NCBI RefSeq assembly: GCF_016950255.1
Contig: NZ_JACGFN010000002.1
Span: 186,001-250,000, forward strand
From: Pectobacterium brasiliense
GTDB taxonomy: Bacteria > Pseudomonadota > Gammaproteobacteria > Enterobacterales > Enterobacteriaceae
Length of the DNA: 64,000 nucleotides
Direction: 5' to 3'
A program made the position numbers and the translations under genes. This document shows, in pieces, positions 18,719-27,349 of the stretch (the first letter of the stretch is position 1; each line of letters begins with the position of its first letter). A model generated the notes under the pieces. That model saw only the letters and a list, made by a program, of their open reading frames with translations. It did not search any database and was not told the origin of the DNA.

Positions 18719-18772
18719 AACTGGCATCTAGGATCGTTCCAAAAGCCGATACCTCATCGGTTGGTGCCAGTT
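18719..18772 (+). repeat. Strong compound hairpin upstream of the TTG-start gene
   Basis: Outer arms AACTGGCA (18719-18726) and TGCCAGTT (18765-18772) pair perfectly. Inside, CCAA/TTGG and CCGAT/ATCGG form a second nested stem with a five-base loop and a small AAG bulge; TTGG runs directly into TGCCAGTT. It ends 33 bp before the next start codon, so it would lie in that gene's leader RNA. It may be a regulatory RNA, a protein-binding site or a recombination site. Confidence 0.6.
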
Positions 18773-18805
18773 GAAAAATAGGGAGGAAGGTAACGGGGAA
18801 CACCT

Positions 18806-19738
18806 TTGTCAAAGTTGAACAATTTACGGAAATGGCTCAGTCTCGACGAGTCAGCGAAATACCTCGAAAGAAAAATCAACGAGCAAGTAGCTATAACAGA
18901 TATTTTACGATTTGCTCTGGATGGGCATCTGATTTTATCAGTAAACCTACAATCACCTAAGATCGCCAAAAAGGTTGAAATAAAAAGAGTAAAAATGGCT
19001 GAAACAGCTACGAATGTGGAAGTGTATGTACGTGAAAACTGGGGGATATATATTGGTGAATCATTCTCCCCAGATCGTGAAATAGACTTTGCTATCGCAA
19101 CAAGCAATGAGATAACAAGCCTGAGTGGGGTACAAGACACGCCGCTGTTAGGTATTGAGCGCTTATTTGCTGAAGAACAATACTGTAAGAGCCTTGGACT
19201 CCCCAAGCCATCAAGAAAGCAAGACATCATTCGAGGTGTAACCATCTCTGCTGGTCCATCAGGTCTTTACCAACTCCAGCATTTTATCGACGTTGACGAT
19301 GAGATTGAGGATCTTTACCGAGCCGCGGAAGCCGCAGGGGATGCCAATCATCCAGCCTTCAATAACATTATCGAAATATTCAAAAACCTCAGCACGATTA
19401 GCATGTGGGATGCAGATGCCCACATGAGATATATTCCCGCGCCATCTGTGCCAGATGATATCTATTTTGTTGCTCGAACGGCCAATCTGGATAAGTTAGT
19501 TGAGGTGCTCAATGCGACTCCAGTGACAAAAACACCAAAACAGTCAAAGAAAACTGAGAATGCTCAAGCCAAGTTTATTAAAAATCTCCTCACGGTGATG
19601 TATGGCGCGGATGTCGCTGAAAATCCGAGAAAACATATCGATGGAAAGATGGCACAAATTAGAACCGATTTGGAGGCAAAAAGCCTTTACTGCCCTAGCG
19701 GAGTCACCATCGAAAACTGGCTGTCTGAAATAGAATAA
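18806..19738 (+). CDS. Hypothetical mobile-element-associated protein with N-terminal HTH-like segment
   Basis: A 310-residue soluble protein without signal peptide or membrane segment. It begins with TTG (MSKLNNLRKWLSLDESAKYL), preceded by GGGGAA at 5 bp. Residues 10-45 (WLSLDESAKYL...TDILRFALDGHLILSV) resemble the start of excisionase/MerR-like helix-turn-helix folds. The middle is acidic (FIDVDDEIEDLYRAAEAAGD). The C-terminal 70 residues are a distinct helical block beginning about SKKTENAQAKFIKNLL, resembling a recurring phage/plasmid tail domain. I do not recognise a function. It sits in the accessory segment before small P4-like ORFs. Confidence 0.6.
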   Translation: MSKLNNLRKWLSLDESAKYLERKINEQVAITDILRFALDGHLILSVNLQSPKIAKKVEIKRVKMAETATNVEVYVRENWGIYIGESFSPDREIDFAIATSNEITSLSGVQDTPLLGIERLFAEEQYCKSLGLPKPSRKQDIIRGVTISAGPSGLYQLQHFIDVDDEIEDLYRAAEAAGDANHPAFNNIIEIFKNLSTISMWDADAHMRYIPAPSVPDDIYFVARTANLDKLVEVLNATPVTKTPKQSKKTENAQAKFIKNLLTVMYGADVAENPRKHIDGKMAQIRTDLEAKSLYCPSGVTIENWLSEIE

Positions 19739-19800
19739 ATCGTAATATTGCATTTTATCTTTGTAAGATTACCCCACCAGCGACATAGCATTGACACAAT

Positions 19801-19831
19801 TCTCCTGTAGACCGCAACCCCCTACAGGAGA
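19801..19831 (+). promoter_or_regulatory. Hairpin sequestering the Shine-Dalgarno of a micro-ORF
   Basis: Arms TCTCCTGTAG (19801-19810) and CTACAGGAGA (19822-19831) pair perfectly over 10 bases with an 11-base loop. The 3' arm contains the ribosome-binding sequence CAGGAGA, 6 bp before the ATG at 19838, so folding would block translation until the helix is opened. Confidence 0.65.
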
Positions 19832-19837
19832 TAGCAA

Positions 19838-19948
19838 ATGACTCACCCCTCTATAGTTCTTTCCTCTCAACTAACTGCCCCTATCGGTATCATCAGCGAT
19901 ATCCATGTTGAAGCCCGCGAATCGCTGGAACAGGAGGCAGGTAAGTGA
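19838..19948 (+). CDS. 36-residue micro-ORF, translationally coupled leader
   Basis: ATG preceded by CAGGAGA at 6 bp. It encodes MTHPSIVLSSQLTAPIGIIS, then DIHVEARESLEQEAGK. No known domain, and too short for a full enzyme. Its stop overlaps the GTG start of the next ORF (GTGA), an arrangement typical of coupled small genes in P4-like satellites. It might be a regulatory leader or a small phage-type inhibitor; both ideas are guesses. Confidence 0.5.
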   Translation: MTHPSIVLSSQLTAPIGIISDIHVEARESLEQEAGK

Positions 19949-20130
19949 AGAAAGGGATCGAAGTAAAGCTGACCATGCTCCGGGGAATTATTGATCTAAT
20001 GACCAGTTGCGACGATTCAACCGAACTTGAAACCCTGCGCAATGTTGCACTAACGGCACTTGTGATCGTGGACGACATCAATGATGAATATTGCCATGAA
20101 CAGTTCGACGAGAAGCGAATAAAAAGCTAA
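19945..20130 (+). CDS. 61-residue hypothetical protein (phage-type small ORF)
   Basis: GTG start overlapping the stop of the 36-residue ORF; GGAGGCAG lies 5-12 bp upstream and supports the start. The protein is short, acidic and helical (MLRGIIDLMTSCDDSTELE, then LRNVALTALVIVDDINDEY). No membrane segment. Similar short acidic proteins occur in satellite phages and islands, but I cannot name a family. Probably part of the argW-island remains. Confidence 0.5.
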   Translation: MKKGIEVKLTMLRGIIDLMTSCDDSTELETLRNVALTALVIVDDINDEYCHEQFDEKRIKS

Positions 20131-20338
20131 GCGCATCACAGTATAAATATGCCAACATCATCAGAATAAGAAGGCGAATCTTATATTTGTCTAAACGGGT
20201 TATGCACGCTGAATGTCGTAGTATAAATGGTGGTGTAAAGAGGTTGGCATCATTCCAGGGACAGTTCGCCCCTGATTATTATCAAAATCAATTTACCCCC
20301 ATATATCGGAAAATACTCGGCAGGAAATGCGAAAATAG

Positions 20339-20366
20339 AGAGAGGTATATCTGACTATACCTCTCT
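20339..20366 (-). terminator. Terminator-like hairpin after nip
   Basis: Eleven-base perfect stem AGAGAGGTATA/TATACCTCTCT with a 6-base loop, 9 bp after the nip stop; on the minus strand TATTTTCGC follows. Confidence 0.75.
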
Positions 20367-20374
20367 TATGATAA

Positions 20375-21172
20375 TTATTTCGACGCGGTTAGACTGGCCG
20401 CCGTAAATTCTGGATAACCGGCCGGCCGGCCATTATTCAGATTAGTCAGGAAATTACTGTCTTTAAGCGGAATAGAGGCGGAACCGTAGTCAAACGCATT
20501 TAATCGGTTACGCAGCTCTTCGTTACTGATACCGTCACCCGACATCGCATACCAGCTGACAATATCCGGCGTCACAAAGTTGCCGTAAGGGTTTTCCGCT
20601 TGTTCATTCGTTTTGGCAAACCGGAAAGCATGCGTTAACGCACCGTCTTTGTGGTACACAAATTTCAGGCGACCGCCCTGCTTATCGATATTCGCTGCGG
20701 CTTCCGTCGTCAGTTTGCCGTGCGCACTGAAGCTACCGTGTGTTACCGCCCCGTTTTTAGTCCAGATGGCAACATGCTCCCAGTCATGGCGATGACCCGT
20801 GTTCAAACCGCCCAACACCTGATCTTTTAAGAAATAGAGCGCATAGAAGCTACCACAATAGCGAGAACCACCGGAATCAACACAGGCATATCGGTGTAAT
20901 GTATTTGACGACTCGAGAAAGTTACCCCATCGGCATCCACCCGTCAGACTTCCTGTCGGCTTCAAACCACCGTTTTGTACCCCACCTCGGCTAAACCCGG
21001 CACTGGGCAGACAACCATCACTGTCGAAATCAAATACCGGCGCAATCGCAAGCGCATTAATACCTGACGGTAGCGCTTGATCCAACTTAGAGAAATTATC
21101 CGCATGCGCAGAAAAAGCGACACATAATATGGATATCGCCATGATCGTTTTCTTTCCTGAAAGCATTTTCAC
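20375..21172 (-). CDS. nip: Necrosis-inducing protein Nip (NPP1/NLP family)
   Basis: A 265-residue secreted toxin. The signal peptide ends SAHA-D at about residue 24. The family's catalytic/metal-binding heptapeptide is present as GHRHDWE at residues 126-132. Cys residues at about 54, 80, 97 and 106 allow disulphides as in type II NLPs. NLPs bind plant sphingolipids (GIPC) and lyse eudicot plasma membranes; in Pectobacterium Nip is exported by the Out system, whose genes lie 10 kb away. Start ATG has AAAGGAG 5 bp upstream. Monocistronic with its own hairpin; a small hairpin (about 21189-21204) lies in its leader. Confidence 0.94.
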   Translation of the reverse strand: MKMLSGKKTIMAISILCVAFSAHADNFSKLDQALPSGINALAIAPVFDFDSDGCLPSAGFSRGGVQNGGLKPTGSLTGGCRWGNFLESSNTLHRYACVDSGGSRYCGSFYALYFLKDQVLGGLNTGHRHDWEHVAIWTKNGAVTHGSFSAHGKLTTEAAANIDKQGGRLKFVYHKDGALTHAFRFAKTNEQAENPYGNFVTPDIVSWYAMSGDGISNEELRNRLNAFDYGSASIPLKDSNFLTNLNNGRPAGYPEFTAASLTASK

Positions 21173-21397
21173 TCCTTTAGCAGAAAATAGCCCTTTTATG
21201 GGCTCGTACCCTTGCAGTTACAATGAGGATAAAACGTAATATTGATAAAAAATGAAGGCGGAATTACTTTTAACAAGAAAGGAGTGGAAATAAAAATCAT
21301 TTATTTCCAACAATGAACACCAATATATTTAGCCTGCAAAATAATGCAGGGGATTTATATATTAAAAATCGCTAACAATCCTAATCTGTTAGAATTT

Positions 21398-22159
21398 TTA
21401 CTCACCGACCACATCATAACGCTGGCTTGCCGCATCAAAACGGTATTCCAACAGAATATCGCCTCCGCCGTGGGAATAGCAGTTCAGCATGATACTGCGA
21501 TTATCTCCGCCATTTTCAATATTCATATAAACCGGAGTCATGAAAAAGCCAAACTGGCATTGTTGAAAATCAGGCTGGAGAAGCTGATCGACATTGCCGC
21601 TCTTCTTGTTAATCGCCTTGATACCCTCCACAACCATGCCTGTATCACTGTTTTGATACACGCCGACAAAACTGTGAGTCGACGTTTGTCCCCAGAATGG
21701 AATATCGACCTGCCCTTCGACTTTGGCGGGCTGCTCGCTATCGTCAAAGGATGCCACACGCCGTAGGCTAACATCATAACGCGCCTTTCCGTTTGACCAC
21801 TCGCCGCGGAGCTCTTCCCCTATCTCGGTCAATTTAAACGGGCAGTGCGTCATATCGATGCCGGACTTAACGCCCTGAACGATATATTTATCATAGTCCT
21901 GCGGGGTATGGATTTCGCAGATTTCGAGCGAGGTATCCGAAAGCCGTCCATACAGAGGGATAGGCGCTCTGTATTTATCGTAAAAATAGCTCCCAAGCAG
22001 ATTCTTATCCTGGTCAATACTGTATTTCTGCAATGAAAAATGCACAGGATAAGGCCCAATGTGGCCTTCGTAATTGCTCACGACATACCAGCCGGCTTGC
22101 GCTCCCCATGCTGCCGTCAATAGTCCACAGGCTATTAAGGTTGATACCGCTGCTCTCAT
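21398..22159 (-). CDS. Exported protein of unknown function
   Basis: About 253 residues from the ATG at 22157-22159 (MRAAVSTLIACGLLTAAWGA), preceded by AAGGTGA. The signal peptide ends AQA-GWYVVSNYEGHIG. The mature protein is beta-rich with Tyr and Gly repeats and a few Cys (EICEIHTP, HCPFKL, QCQFGFF, LNCYSHGGG) that could form two disulphides. I recognise no family. It follows nip in the same direction upstream, but with 225 bp between them, so cotranscription is uncertain. Confidence 0.65.
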   Translation of the reverse strand: MRAAVSTLIACGLLTAAWGAQAGWYVVSNYEGHIGPYPVHFSLQKYSIDQDKNLLGSYFYDKYRAPIPLYGRLSDTSLEICEIHTPQDYDKYIVQGVKSGIDMTHCPFKLTEIGEELRGEWSNGKARYDVSLRRVASFDDSEQPAKVEGQVDIPFWGQTSTHSFVGVYQNSDTGMVVEGIKAINKKSGNVDQLLQPDFQQCQFGFFMTPVYMNIENGGDNRSIMLNCYSHGGGDILLEYRFDAASQRYDVVGE

Positions 22160-22284
22160 ACATTCACCTTGTCTACCCGTCATACTTCAGGCTGCTTATG
22201 CGTTGGTTTGTCTGCAACTCACACTATGTTTTTAGCGTGTCAATCATGAAGCCGGATCGTTCAAAAACGGCTTAGCGTATCAGG

Positions 22285-22551
22285 CTAATCATGGTGGCAG
22301 CAGGGACAGATTTCCACCTCAGACACCGTCATGGATGTTGTGCCTTCGCAATCCCACTCGACACGTACGGCCTGCGCCTCTCGCCCTGAGTGGTGCAAAT
22401 ACTTCTCGACTGGGCTTTCCGTCATCCCGGTAATCACCTCGGTGGCGATGAGCTCATCACCAACAAAAACGCGAGCCGTTGCCTGTGAGGCTTCGCGCGT
22501 TTCACCGGCTTGCCGATACAAATAGTTAACCGTCAGTTTAATGCTAGGCAT
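22285..22551 (-). CDS. Small hypothetical protein with C-terminal Cys/His cluster
   Basis: Eighty-eight residues from the ATG at 22549-22551 (MPSIKLTVNYLYRQAGETRE). No signal peptide. A beta-rich body (ATARVFVGDELIATEVITG) ends in EVEICPCCHHD, a possible metal-binding tail. The ribosome-binding site is weak, and a longer frame starts 78 bp upstream. No known family; kept because of its coding look and the defined C-terminal motif. Confidence 0.5.
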   Translation of the reverse strand: MPSIKLTVNYLYRQAGETREASQATARVFVGDELIATEVITGMTESPVEKYLHHSGREAQAVRVEWDCEGTTSMTVSEVEICPCCHHD

Positions 22552-22629
22552 AGCGCTTCTTAACAGAGGAAAAGACAGGGAAAACAGTGTATCGCGTTCC
22601 CCCGCGCTTGTAGAGCACATACGTGGCAA

Positions 22630-23076
22630 GGGATATCACTACGTCACGCTAATACCTTGATAGTTTTATGTTTTTAAAAAATGAAGCGATTTGGTCACAT
22701 AAGCTCGCACGATTAGTAATCAAAAAGTTAAATCTTATGCATTTTGGATATTAATGAAGCAGAAAAAACAGCCGATACCTTTTACGATAGGGTGTTTTTT
22801 AATGCAATTGCATTTTGCATAAATAGTGTTTGGCATAAATACTGTTTTACATTAACTGTGTTCTCACTGAACCATTTCGTTAACGTCATATTGTTGAATA
22901 GTAGGAAAGTATCTCTAGCAGACTGATTCATCTTCCAAGGAAGATAATTATTCTGCTTGTGTTGGTGACCCCAATTTCAACGAGTGCGGTATTAACGTAT
23001 GTGGTTTTAACACACTGAAGTAACTCACTGGTAAAACCATTACCAGCACTAAATAGATATAAGAAGGAGTTATACT
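22630..23076. other. AT-rich regulatory region upstream of the 179-residue orphan gene
   Basis: About 450 bp, clearly AT-richer than its neighbours. It holds the 14-bp palindrome AATGCAATTGCATT (22801-22814), a direct repeat GCATAAATA at 22817 and 22833 (16 bp apart), and an inverted repeat TGGTTTTA/TAAAACCA (23002-23009, 23032-23039). No gene is supported. The features look like regulator-binding sites. Confidence 0.5.
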
Positions 23077-23616
23077 GTGGTGATTCCAGATATTCAACTC
23101 GTGAATACAACTACCCCGGCAACCATGCCTCCGATTGGCGCAGCGGCTAACCCGACTGTCGTTGCCGCTATCAGCCCGGGGAATAAAACCGATACATCAG
23201 CAAACTCCGACTCTCAAAATATGCCGGGCTCGAACGAGAGCACCAAAGTCACGCTATCTTCTCAAAAGAAGCGTGCCGCTGAAGAGAAAGATGCTCCTCC
23301 ACCTGAACAGGTTAAAGCACAGCAGAAAGCCGCTACCGAATATTCGCTGGCGATGACGGGTATTCCTTTGTACAACGGCAAGCTCATTTCCGTGGTTAAG
23401 TACCCAGATGGTAATTCTGAAATGTTCGATGCTTTTACCGGACAGCGCATCACACAAGAAGACCTGGCACTTATGGGCGCACTTCATAGTTCCGGTGGCG
23501 AACAGGTATTACATTTTGAGAGCAAAACGTCATATAGCAATTTGTCTGCCGCCGAAGTTTATCAGCAGATTCAGGAAATGCTGCATGGTTCAGGCGATCA
23601 GGAAGAGCTGGCTTAA
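23077..23616 (+). CDS. Hypothetical protein with low-complexity N-terminal half
   Basis: 179 residues; GTG start with a strong AAGAAGGAG 7 bp upstream. Residues 1-85 are disordered-looking, rich in Thr, Pro, Ala, Ser and Asn, then Lys/Glu. Residues 86-179 look folded (YSLAMTGIPLYNGKLISVVK, ALHSSGGEQVLHFESKT, YQQIQEMLHG). No Sec signal peptide, membrane helix or known domain. A polar, Cys-free disordered N-terminus is seen in some type III-secreted proteins, but also in many others. The large AT-rich upstream region suggests tight regulation. Function unknown. Confidence 0.7.
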   Translation: MVIPDIQLVNTTTPATMPPIGAAANPTVVAAISPGNKTDTSANSDSQNMPGSNESTKVTLSSQKKRAAEEKDAPPPEQVKAQQKAATEYSLAMTGIPLYNGKLISVVKYPDGNSEMFDAFTGQRITQEDLALMGALHSSGGEQVLHFESKTSYSNLSAAEVYQQIQEMLHGSGDQEELA

Positions 23617-23698
23617 TAAAAAATAGATGCCAAGACAACGCTATTCATTGCCCTGGCATTAAAGAAAAATATAACGTTATCTTAATAATGTAATATGA

Positions 23699-24283
23699 CT
23701 ACTTGATGGAAACTGGCCGATTAATGAGCGTCTCTGAAAACTCAGCTAATCTTGTCAGACCATATTCCCAGGGACCAAATCCCGCTTCTGCATTAATATG
23801 CCCCGCCTCACCGACATCAACCAGTTCACTATCCCACGCATGCGCCCAGTATTGGGCGCGAGTGAAACTCATCAACGGATCGTTATGACTGGCAAATGTC
23901 AGCGTCGGAACCGACAGCGGTGCAGCCTGAATGCGATCGTCAATCTCAAAGCGCATCGGCTCAGCAGGGGCCACCAGCATCACACCAGCAATCCCTTCCT
24001 GACCCTGCTGCACCACATGACAGGAAGCCAACGCGCCAAAGCTATGGCCGATCAGAATCACAGGCTGAGTACAGACGCTAAGCTCACGGCGGATCGCCAA
24101 CACCCAACGATCCAGATCGGCCTGATACCATTCCCGCTGGCGTATACGGTGCCAGTGAGGGAAACGCCGTTCCCAATGGCTTTGCCAGTGTTCGTCATCG
24201 CTGTCCCGCAATCCCGGCACCAGCACCATCGTTAGCTTCTGGCTCACTTCCGTTAGCCGCCGCTCGATTTCTGTTGTCTGCAT
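23699..24283 (-). CDS. RBBP9/YdeN family serine hydrolase
   Basis: A 194-residue small alpha/beta hydrolase. The nucleophile elbow GHSFGA (Ser about residue 81) follows ILIG, the acid is in SHNDPLM and the His in VGEAGHIN, completing the triad. The N-terminal VLVPGLRDSDDEHWQSHWE is typical of this family. Substrate unknown; members hydrolyse small esters. Single gene, just downstream of dbpA on the same strand with a 60-bp gap. Confidence 0.88.
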   Translation of the reverse strand: MQTTEIERRLTEVSQKLTMVLVPGLRDSDDEHWQSHWERRFPHWHRIRQREWYQADLDRWVLAIRRELSVCTQPVILIGHSFGALASCHVVQQGQEGIAGVMLVAPAEPMRFEIDDRIQAAPLSVPTLTFASHNDPLMSFTRAQYWAHAWDSELVDVGEAGHINAEAGFGPWEYGLTRLAEFSETLINRPVSIK

Positions 24284-24343
24284 CCGCCCTTAACACTCCT
24301 GTCAGTTACCCGTGCCCCTTCTTTCTGGTATATCAGCCACCGG

Positions 24344-25726
24344 TTACTTTAACAATCTGGCCTTGCAGCTTTTTCCTTTGATTTTGCCTTTCTGGAGCTG
24401 CTGCAACGCACGCTTAGCACTGGCTTTACGGATAGCGACATAAGCATGCATCGGGAACATATCAATTTTCCCCACTTCCGCTGCCGTTAATCCTGCATCA
24501 CCGGTTAACGCCCCGAGGATATCGCCGGGACGGATTTTGGCTTTTCTGCCACCATCAATGCACAGCGTCATCATCTCTGGTTCGAGCGCAACCTCACCAC
24601 TGCGACTAATTTCATCCGCCGATGTCCATTTAATGCGCATACCGAGATAGTCTTCAATCAGATTAGCGCGGTTCATTTCCTGTGGTGTACACAGGCTGAC
24701 AGCCAGACCTTTCGTACCCGCGCGGCCCGTTCTGCCAATGCGGTGCACGTGGACTTCAGGGTCAAAAGCCAGCTCAAAATTCACCACCAGCTCCAGCTCT
24801 TTGATATCGAGGCCGCGAGCGGCAACGTCGGTTGCCACCAGCACACGGCAGCTGCGGTTAGCAAAACGCACCAGAACCTGATCGCGATCGCGCTGTTCCA
24901 GATCGCCATGCAGCGCGGATACGCTAATCCCGCGCATGTCCAGCGCATCAAATACGCTCTGGCAGTCACGCTTGGTGTTACAGAACACCACGCAGGACGA
25001 AGGCTGATAATGGCCCAAAATGGCAATCAACAGCGGCAGGCGCTGATCTTTCGTCGTCTCATAGAAACGTTGTTCAATAGCCGACTCTTCCACACCATCT
25101 GCAATCTCAAAACGTTGCGGCTGACGCTGAACGCGCGCGCTAATCTGTTCGATCTCTTCTGGATACGTAGCGGAAAATAACAGAGTTTGGCGATCGGACG
25201 GCGTGTAGGAAATCACATCATCAATGGCGTCAGTGAAGCCCATATCCAGCATGCGATCCGCTTCATCCAGCACCAGCACTTTCAGGCTATCCAGAGACAG
25301 CGACTGCTTGCGTAAATGGTCCTGAATACGTCCCGGCGTCCCGACAACAATATGCGGAGCATGAACCAGCGAATCGAGCTGTTGCCCCATCGGCTGACCC
25401 CCGCACAGTGTCAGAATCTTAATGTTTTGTGCAAAACGAGCCAGACGGCGCAGCTCTTTGCTGACCTGATCGGCCAGCTCACGCGTCGGGCACAGCACCA
25501 GCGCCTGCGTGGTAAAGTCGCTCACGACAATACGATCCAGCAACCCAATGCCGAATGCCGCCGTTTTACCGCTACCGGTTTTCGCCTTGGCCCGCACGTC
25601 TGCGCCGCTCAGAACGGCTGGCAGCGTCGCCGCCTGAACGGGCGTCATGTCGGTATAGCCCAGTTCATTAAGATTGGATAACTGCTCTGCGGGCAGCGCG
25701 AGGGAAGAAAAAGAGGTTGTACTCAC
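24344..25726 (-). CDS. dbpA: ATP-dependent RNA helicase DbpA
   Basis: A 460-residue DEAD-box helicase. Motifs in order: Q motif (GYTDMTPVQAATLP), AKTGSGKTAA (Walker A), PTRELA, TPGR, DEAD, SAT, then domain 2 with VFCNTK, ARGLD and HRIGRTGRAG. The C-terminal 75 residues are the DbpA RNA-binding domain (LCIDGGRKAKIRPGDILGAL and KIKGKSCKARLL), which recognises hairpin 92 of 23S rRNA. DbpA acts in large ribosomal subunit assembly. The start follows a GCCGC-type hairpin (about 25761-25785) in the leader. Confidence 0.97.
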   Translation of the reverse strand: MSTTSFSSLALPAEQLSNLNELGYTDMTPVQAATLPAVLSGADVRAKAKTGSGKTAAFGIGLLDRIVVSDFTTQALVLCPTRELADQVSKELRRLARFAQNIKILTLCGGQPMGQQLDSLVHAPHIVVGTPGRIQDHLRKQSLSLDSLKVLVLDEADRMLDMGFTDAIDDVISYTPSDRQTLLFSATYPEEIEQISARVQRQPQRFEIADGVEESAIEQRFYETTKDQRLPLLIAILGHYQPSSCVVFCNTKRDCQSVFDALDMRGISVSALHGDLEQRDRDQVLVRFANRSCRVLVATDVAARGLDIKELELVVNFELAFDPEVHVHRIGRTGRAGTKGLAVSLCTPQEMNRANLIEDYLGMRIKWTSADEISRSGEVALEPEMMTLCIDGGRKAKIRPGDILGALTGDAGLTAAEVGKIDMFPMHAYVAIRKASAKRALQQLQKGKIKGKSCKARLLK

Positions 25727-25846
25727 AGTGATTACTCTACCAGGGACGAGATAACGAAAGGTGACGCCGCGCTAAAAAGCGGCGCAGATATGCCGCAATC
25801 ATAGCAGAGTTCGCCATCGTTGACCGATTTACCTCCCGTTCTGCGA

Positions 25847-26581
25847 CTAAAACCGCGAGGCAAATCCTTTGTTCACCAGAAAGCCTTGTCCTTCAGGTGA
25901 TAAAAGGTAGTTTGCCAGCAGCCGCGCCTCACGTCGGGCAGGCTTCATGACAGCCAGCATGTACTCGGCATCAATGCGATAGGGATCGGGTAAATGAACT
26001 ACATGTAGATCCGGTTGATTGAGCAACAACGGCAGATAGCTCGCATAGCCAATGTGCATATCACTCTGCCTAGTCCGAATCAGGTAACTTCCCGCCGTCA
26101 TGCCAGCCGGAATGGCATGATCAAGCGCTCCGCCCACCAGCGGTTTCGCTTTGTCGCGCAGCTGATTTCCCCAGCCTCGATGCAGACGTTCGATGCGTTC
26201 AAAGAGCGCAAACGCATAATCCCCGCCAGGATCGCTGCCAGGCGTTGACGTTGAAAGCACAAAGCGTGGGTCAAGGAGCGCCATCAGCCAGGATTGAGTA
26301 GTGAGTTCCGGCACGTTACGCATCACAATACAAAGGTGGTTGCGCGTAAACACGCTGGTTTCTTCCGTCAGGCCCAGCGCTTTCAAGCGTAAAGGGTGCG
26401 CGCAGTTTGCCGAGGCGAAAATATCCACCGCGTCACCGTGCATTATTTTTTCACTCAGTAGCCCAGCCGGGCCAAACGTCGGTATCACGTCCACCGCATA
26501 GCGTTCGCTGAACGTCGCCAACAGCGGAGCAAATGCAAGGCGCAGGCTGCCCGCGGCATACAGGCGAAGGGGATCGGTCAT
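25847..26581 (-). CDS. ModA-like substrate-binding protein lacking a signal peptide
   Basis: About 244 residues. The ModA/WtpA fold is evident: LRLYAAGSLRLAFAPLLATF, FGPAGLLSEKIMHGDAVDIF, FASANCAHPLRL, and the closing LLANYLLSPEGQGFLVNKGF. Such proteins bind molybdate, tungstate or similar oxyanions. Oddity: the start MTDPLRLYAAGS begins straight with strand 1 and has no signal peptide; the longer frame upstream is inside the ATPase gene and also has none. It overlaps the ATPase stop by 2 bp, so it is the last gene of the ABC operon. It may be a cytoplasmic oxyanion sensor or store, or a gene that lost its leader. Confidence 0.75.
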   Translation of the reverse strand: MTDPLRLYAAGSLRLAFAPLLATFSERYAVDVIPTFGPAGLLSEKIMHGDAVDIFASANCAHPLRLKALGLTEETSVFTRNHLCIVMRNVPELTTQSWLMALLDPRFVLSTSTPGSDPGGDYAFALFERIERLHRGWGNQLRDKAKPLVGGALDHAIPAGMTAGSYLIRTRQSDMHIGYASYLPLLLNQPDLHVVHLPDPYRIDAEYMLAVMKPARREARLLANYLLSPEGQGFLVNKGFASRF

Positions 26582-27348
26582 GGTGGCTCCGTCATGGTCA
26601 ATATCGGTATCAGCGCATAATACGGCTGCGCCACGATTTCCACGCACACCTGCCGCATCGGAATACCATACAGCTGCGACAGGTTATCCTCCGTCACAAC
26701 CTCATCACAACGACCATAAAGATAGTGTTGATTATCCATCAGCAGCAGCGCCCGATCGGCAATGGCCAGCGCATGCGAGGGATCGTGCGTGGTGAGCAGG
26801 ATGCTCAAGCGCTGCGTTTTAGCCAGATGCGTCAATAACCGCAGCACCTGCGCCTGATTTTGCACATCAAGCGCCGCCGTCGGCTCGTCCAGAATCAGCG
26901 TCTGGCACTCCGAAGCTAACGCACGCGCGATTAAGACGAGCTGCCGCTGCCCGCCGGACAACGCGCTAAATTCACACTCGGCAAGGGATGCGATTCCCAG
27001 CATCCCCAGCGCTTTCCGGGCTACGGTGATGTCATGCGCAGAAGGCATGGCAAACAGCCGAACACGTGCCGCACGCCCCATCAGTACCATATCCAGAACG
27101 CTATAAGAAAACGGCGGAGTGAATATCTGCGGCACAAAGCCAATGTGCCCATCGCGCTGGATCGTCCCGGAAAGCGGCGATAAGTGCCCCATCAGCGTAT
27201 TCAGCAACGTCGTTTTTCCTCTGCCATTCGCGCCCAGAATCGCCGTAATTTCCCCTTCCTGACAGCGCAAATTCAGCGGTAAAAAAAAGCCCTGCCCCCG
27301 TTGGTAGCCATATACCAGTTCTTCCGTCGATAGCCTGATGGTCGGCAT
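26578..27348 (-). CDS. ABC transporter ATP-binding protein (Fec/Btu type)
   Basis: About 256 residues from MPTIRLSTEELVYGYQRG. Walker A GANGRGKTT, Q loop FVPQ, signature LSGGQRQLVLIARAL, Walker B TLILDEPTAALD and the H loop TTHD are all present, so it should hydrolyse ATP. It belongs to the FecE/BtuD group that pairs with the FecCD-type permease encoded 1 bp upstream. The gene for a ModA-like protein overlaps its end. Energises import of a metal chelate, cobalamin or oxyanion; the last is favoured by the neighbour. Confidence 0.9.
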   Translation of the reverse strand: MPTIRLSTEELVYGYQRGQGFFLPLNLRCQEGEITAILGANGRGKTTLLNTLMGHLSPLSGTIQRDGHIGFVPQIFTPPFSYSVLDMVLMGRAARVRLFAMPSAHDITVARKALGMLGIASLAECEFSALSGGQRQLVLIARALASECQTLILDEPTAALDVQNQAQVLRLLTHLAKTQRLSILLTTHDPSHALAIADRALLLMDNQHYLYGRCDEVVTEDNLSQLYGIPMRQVCVEIVAQPYYALIPILTMTEPP

Positions 27349-27349
27349 G

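Noticed and set aside
18719..20130. Retron or CRISPR-like element
   Set aside because: Hairpins are present but there is no reverse transcriptase, no regularly spaced repeats and no cas gene.
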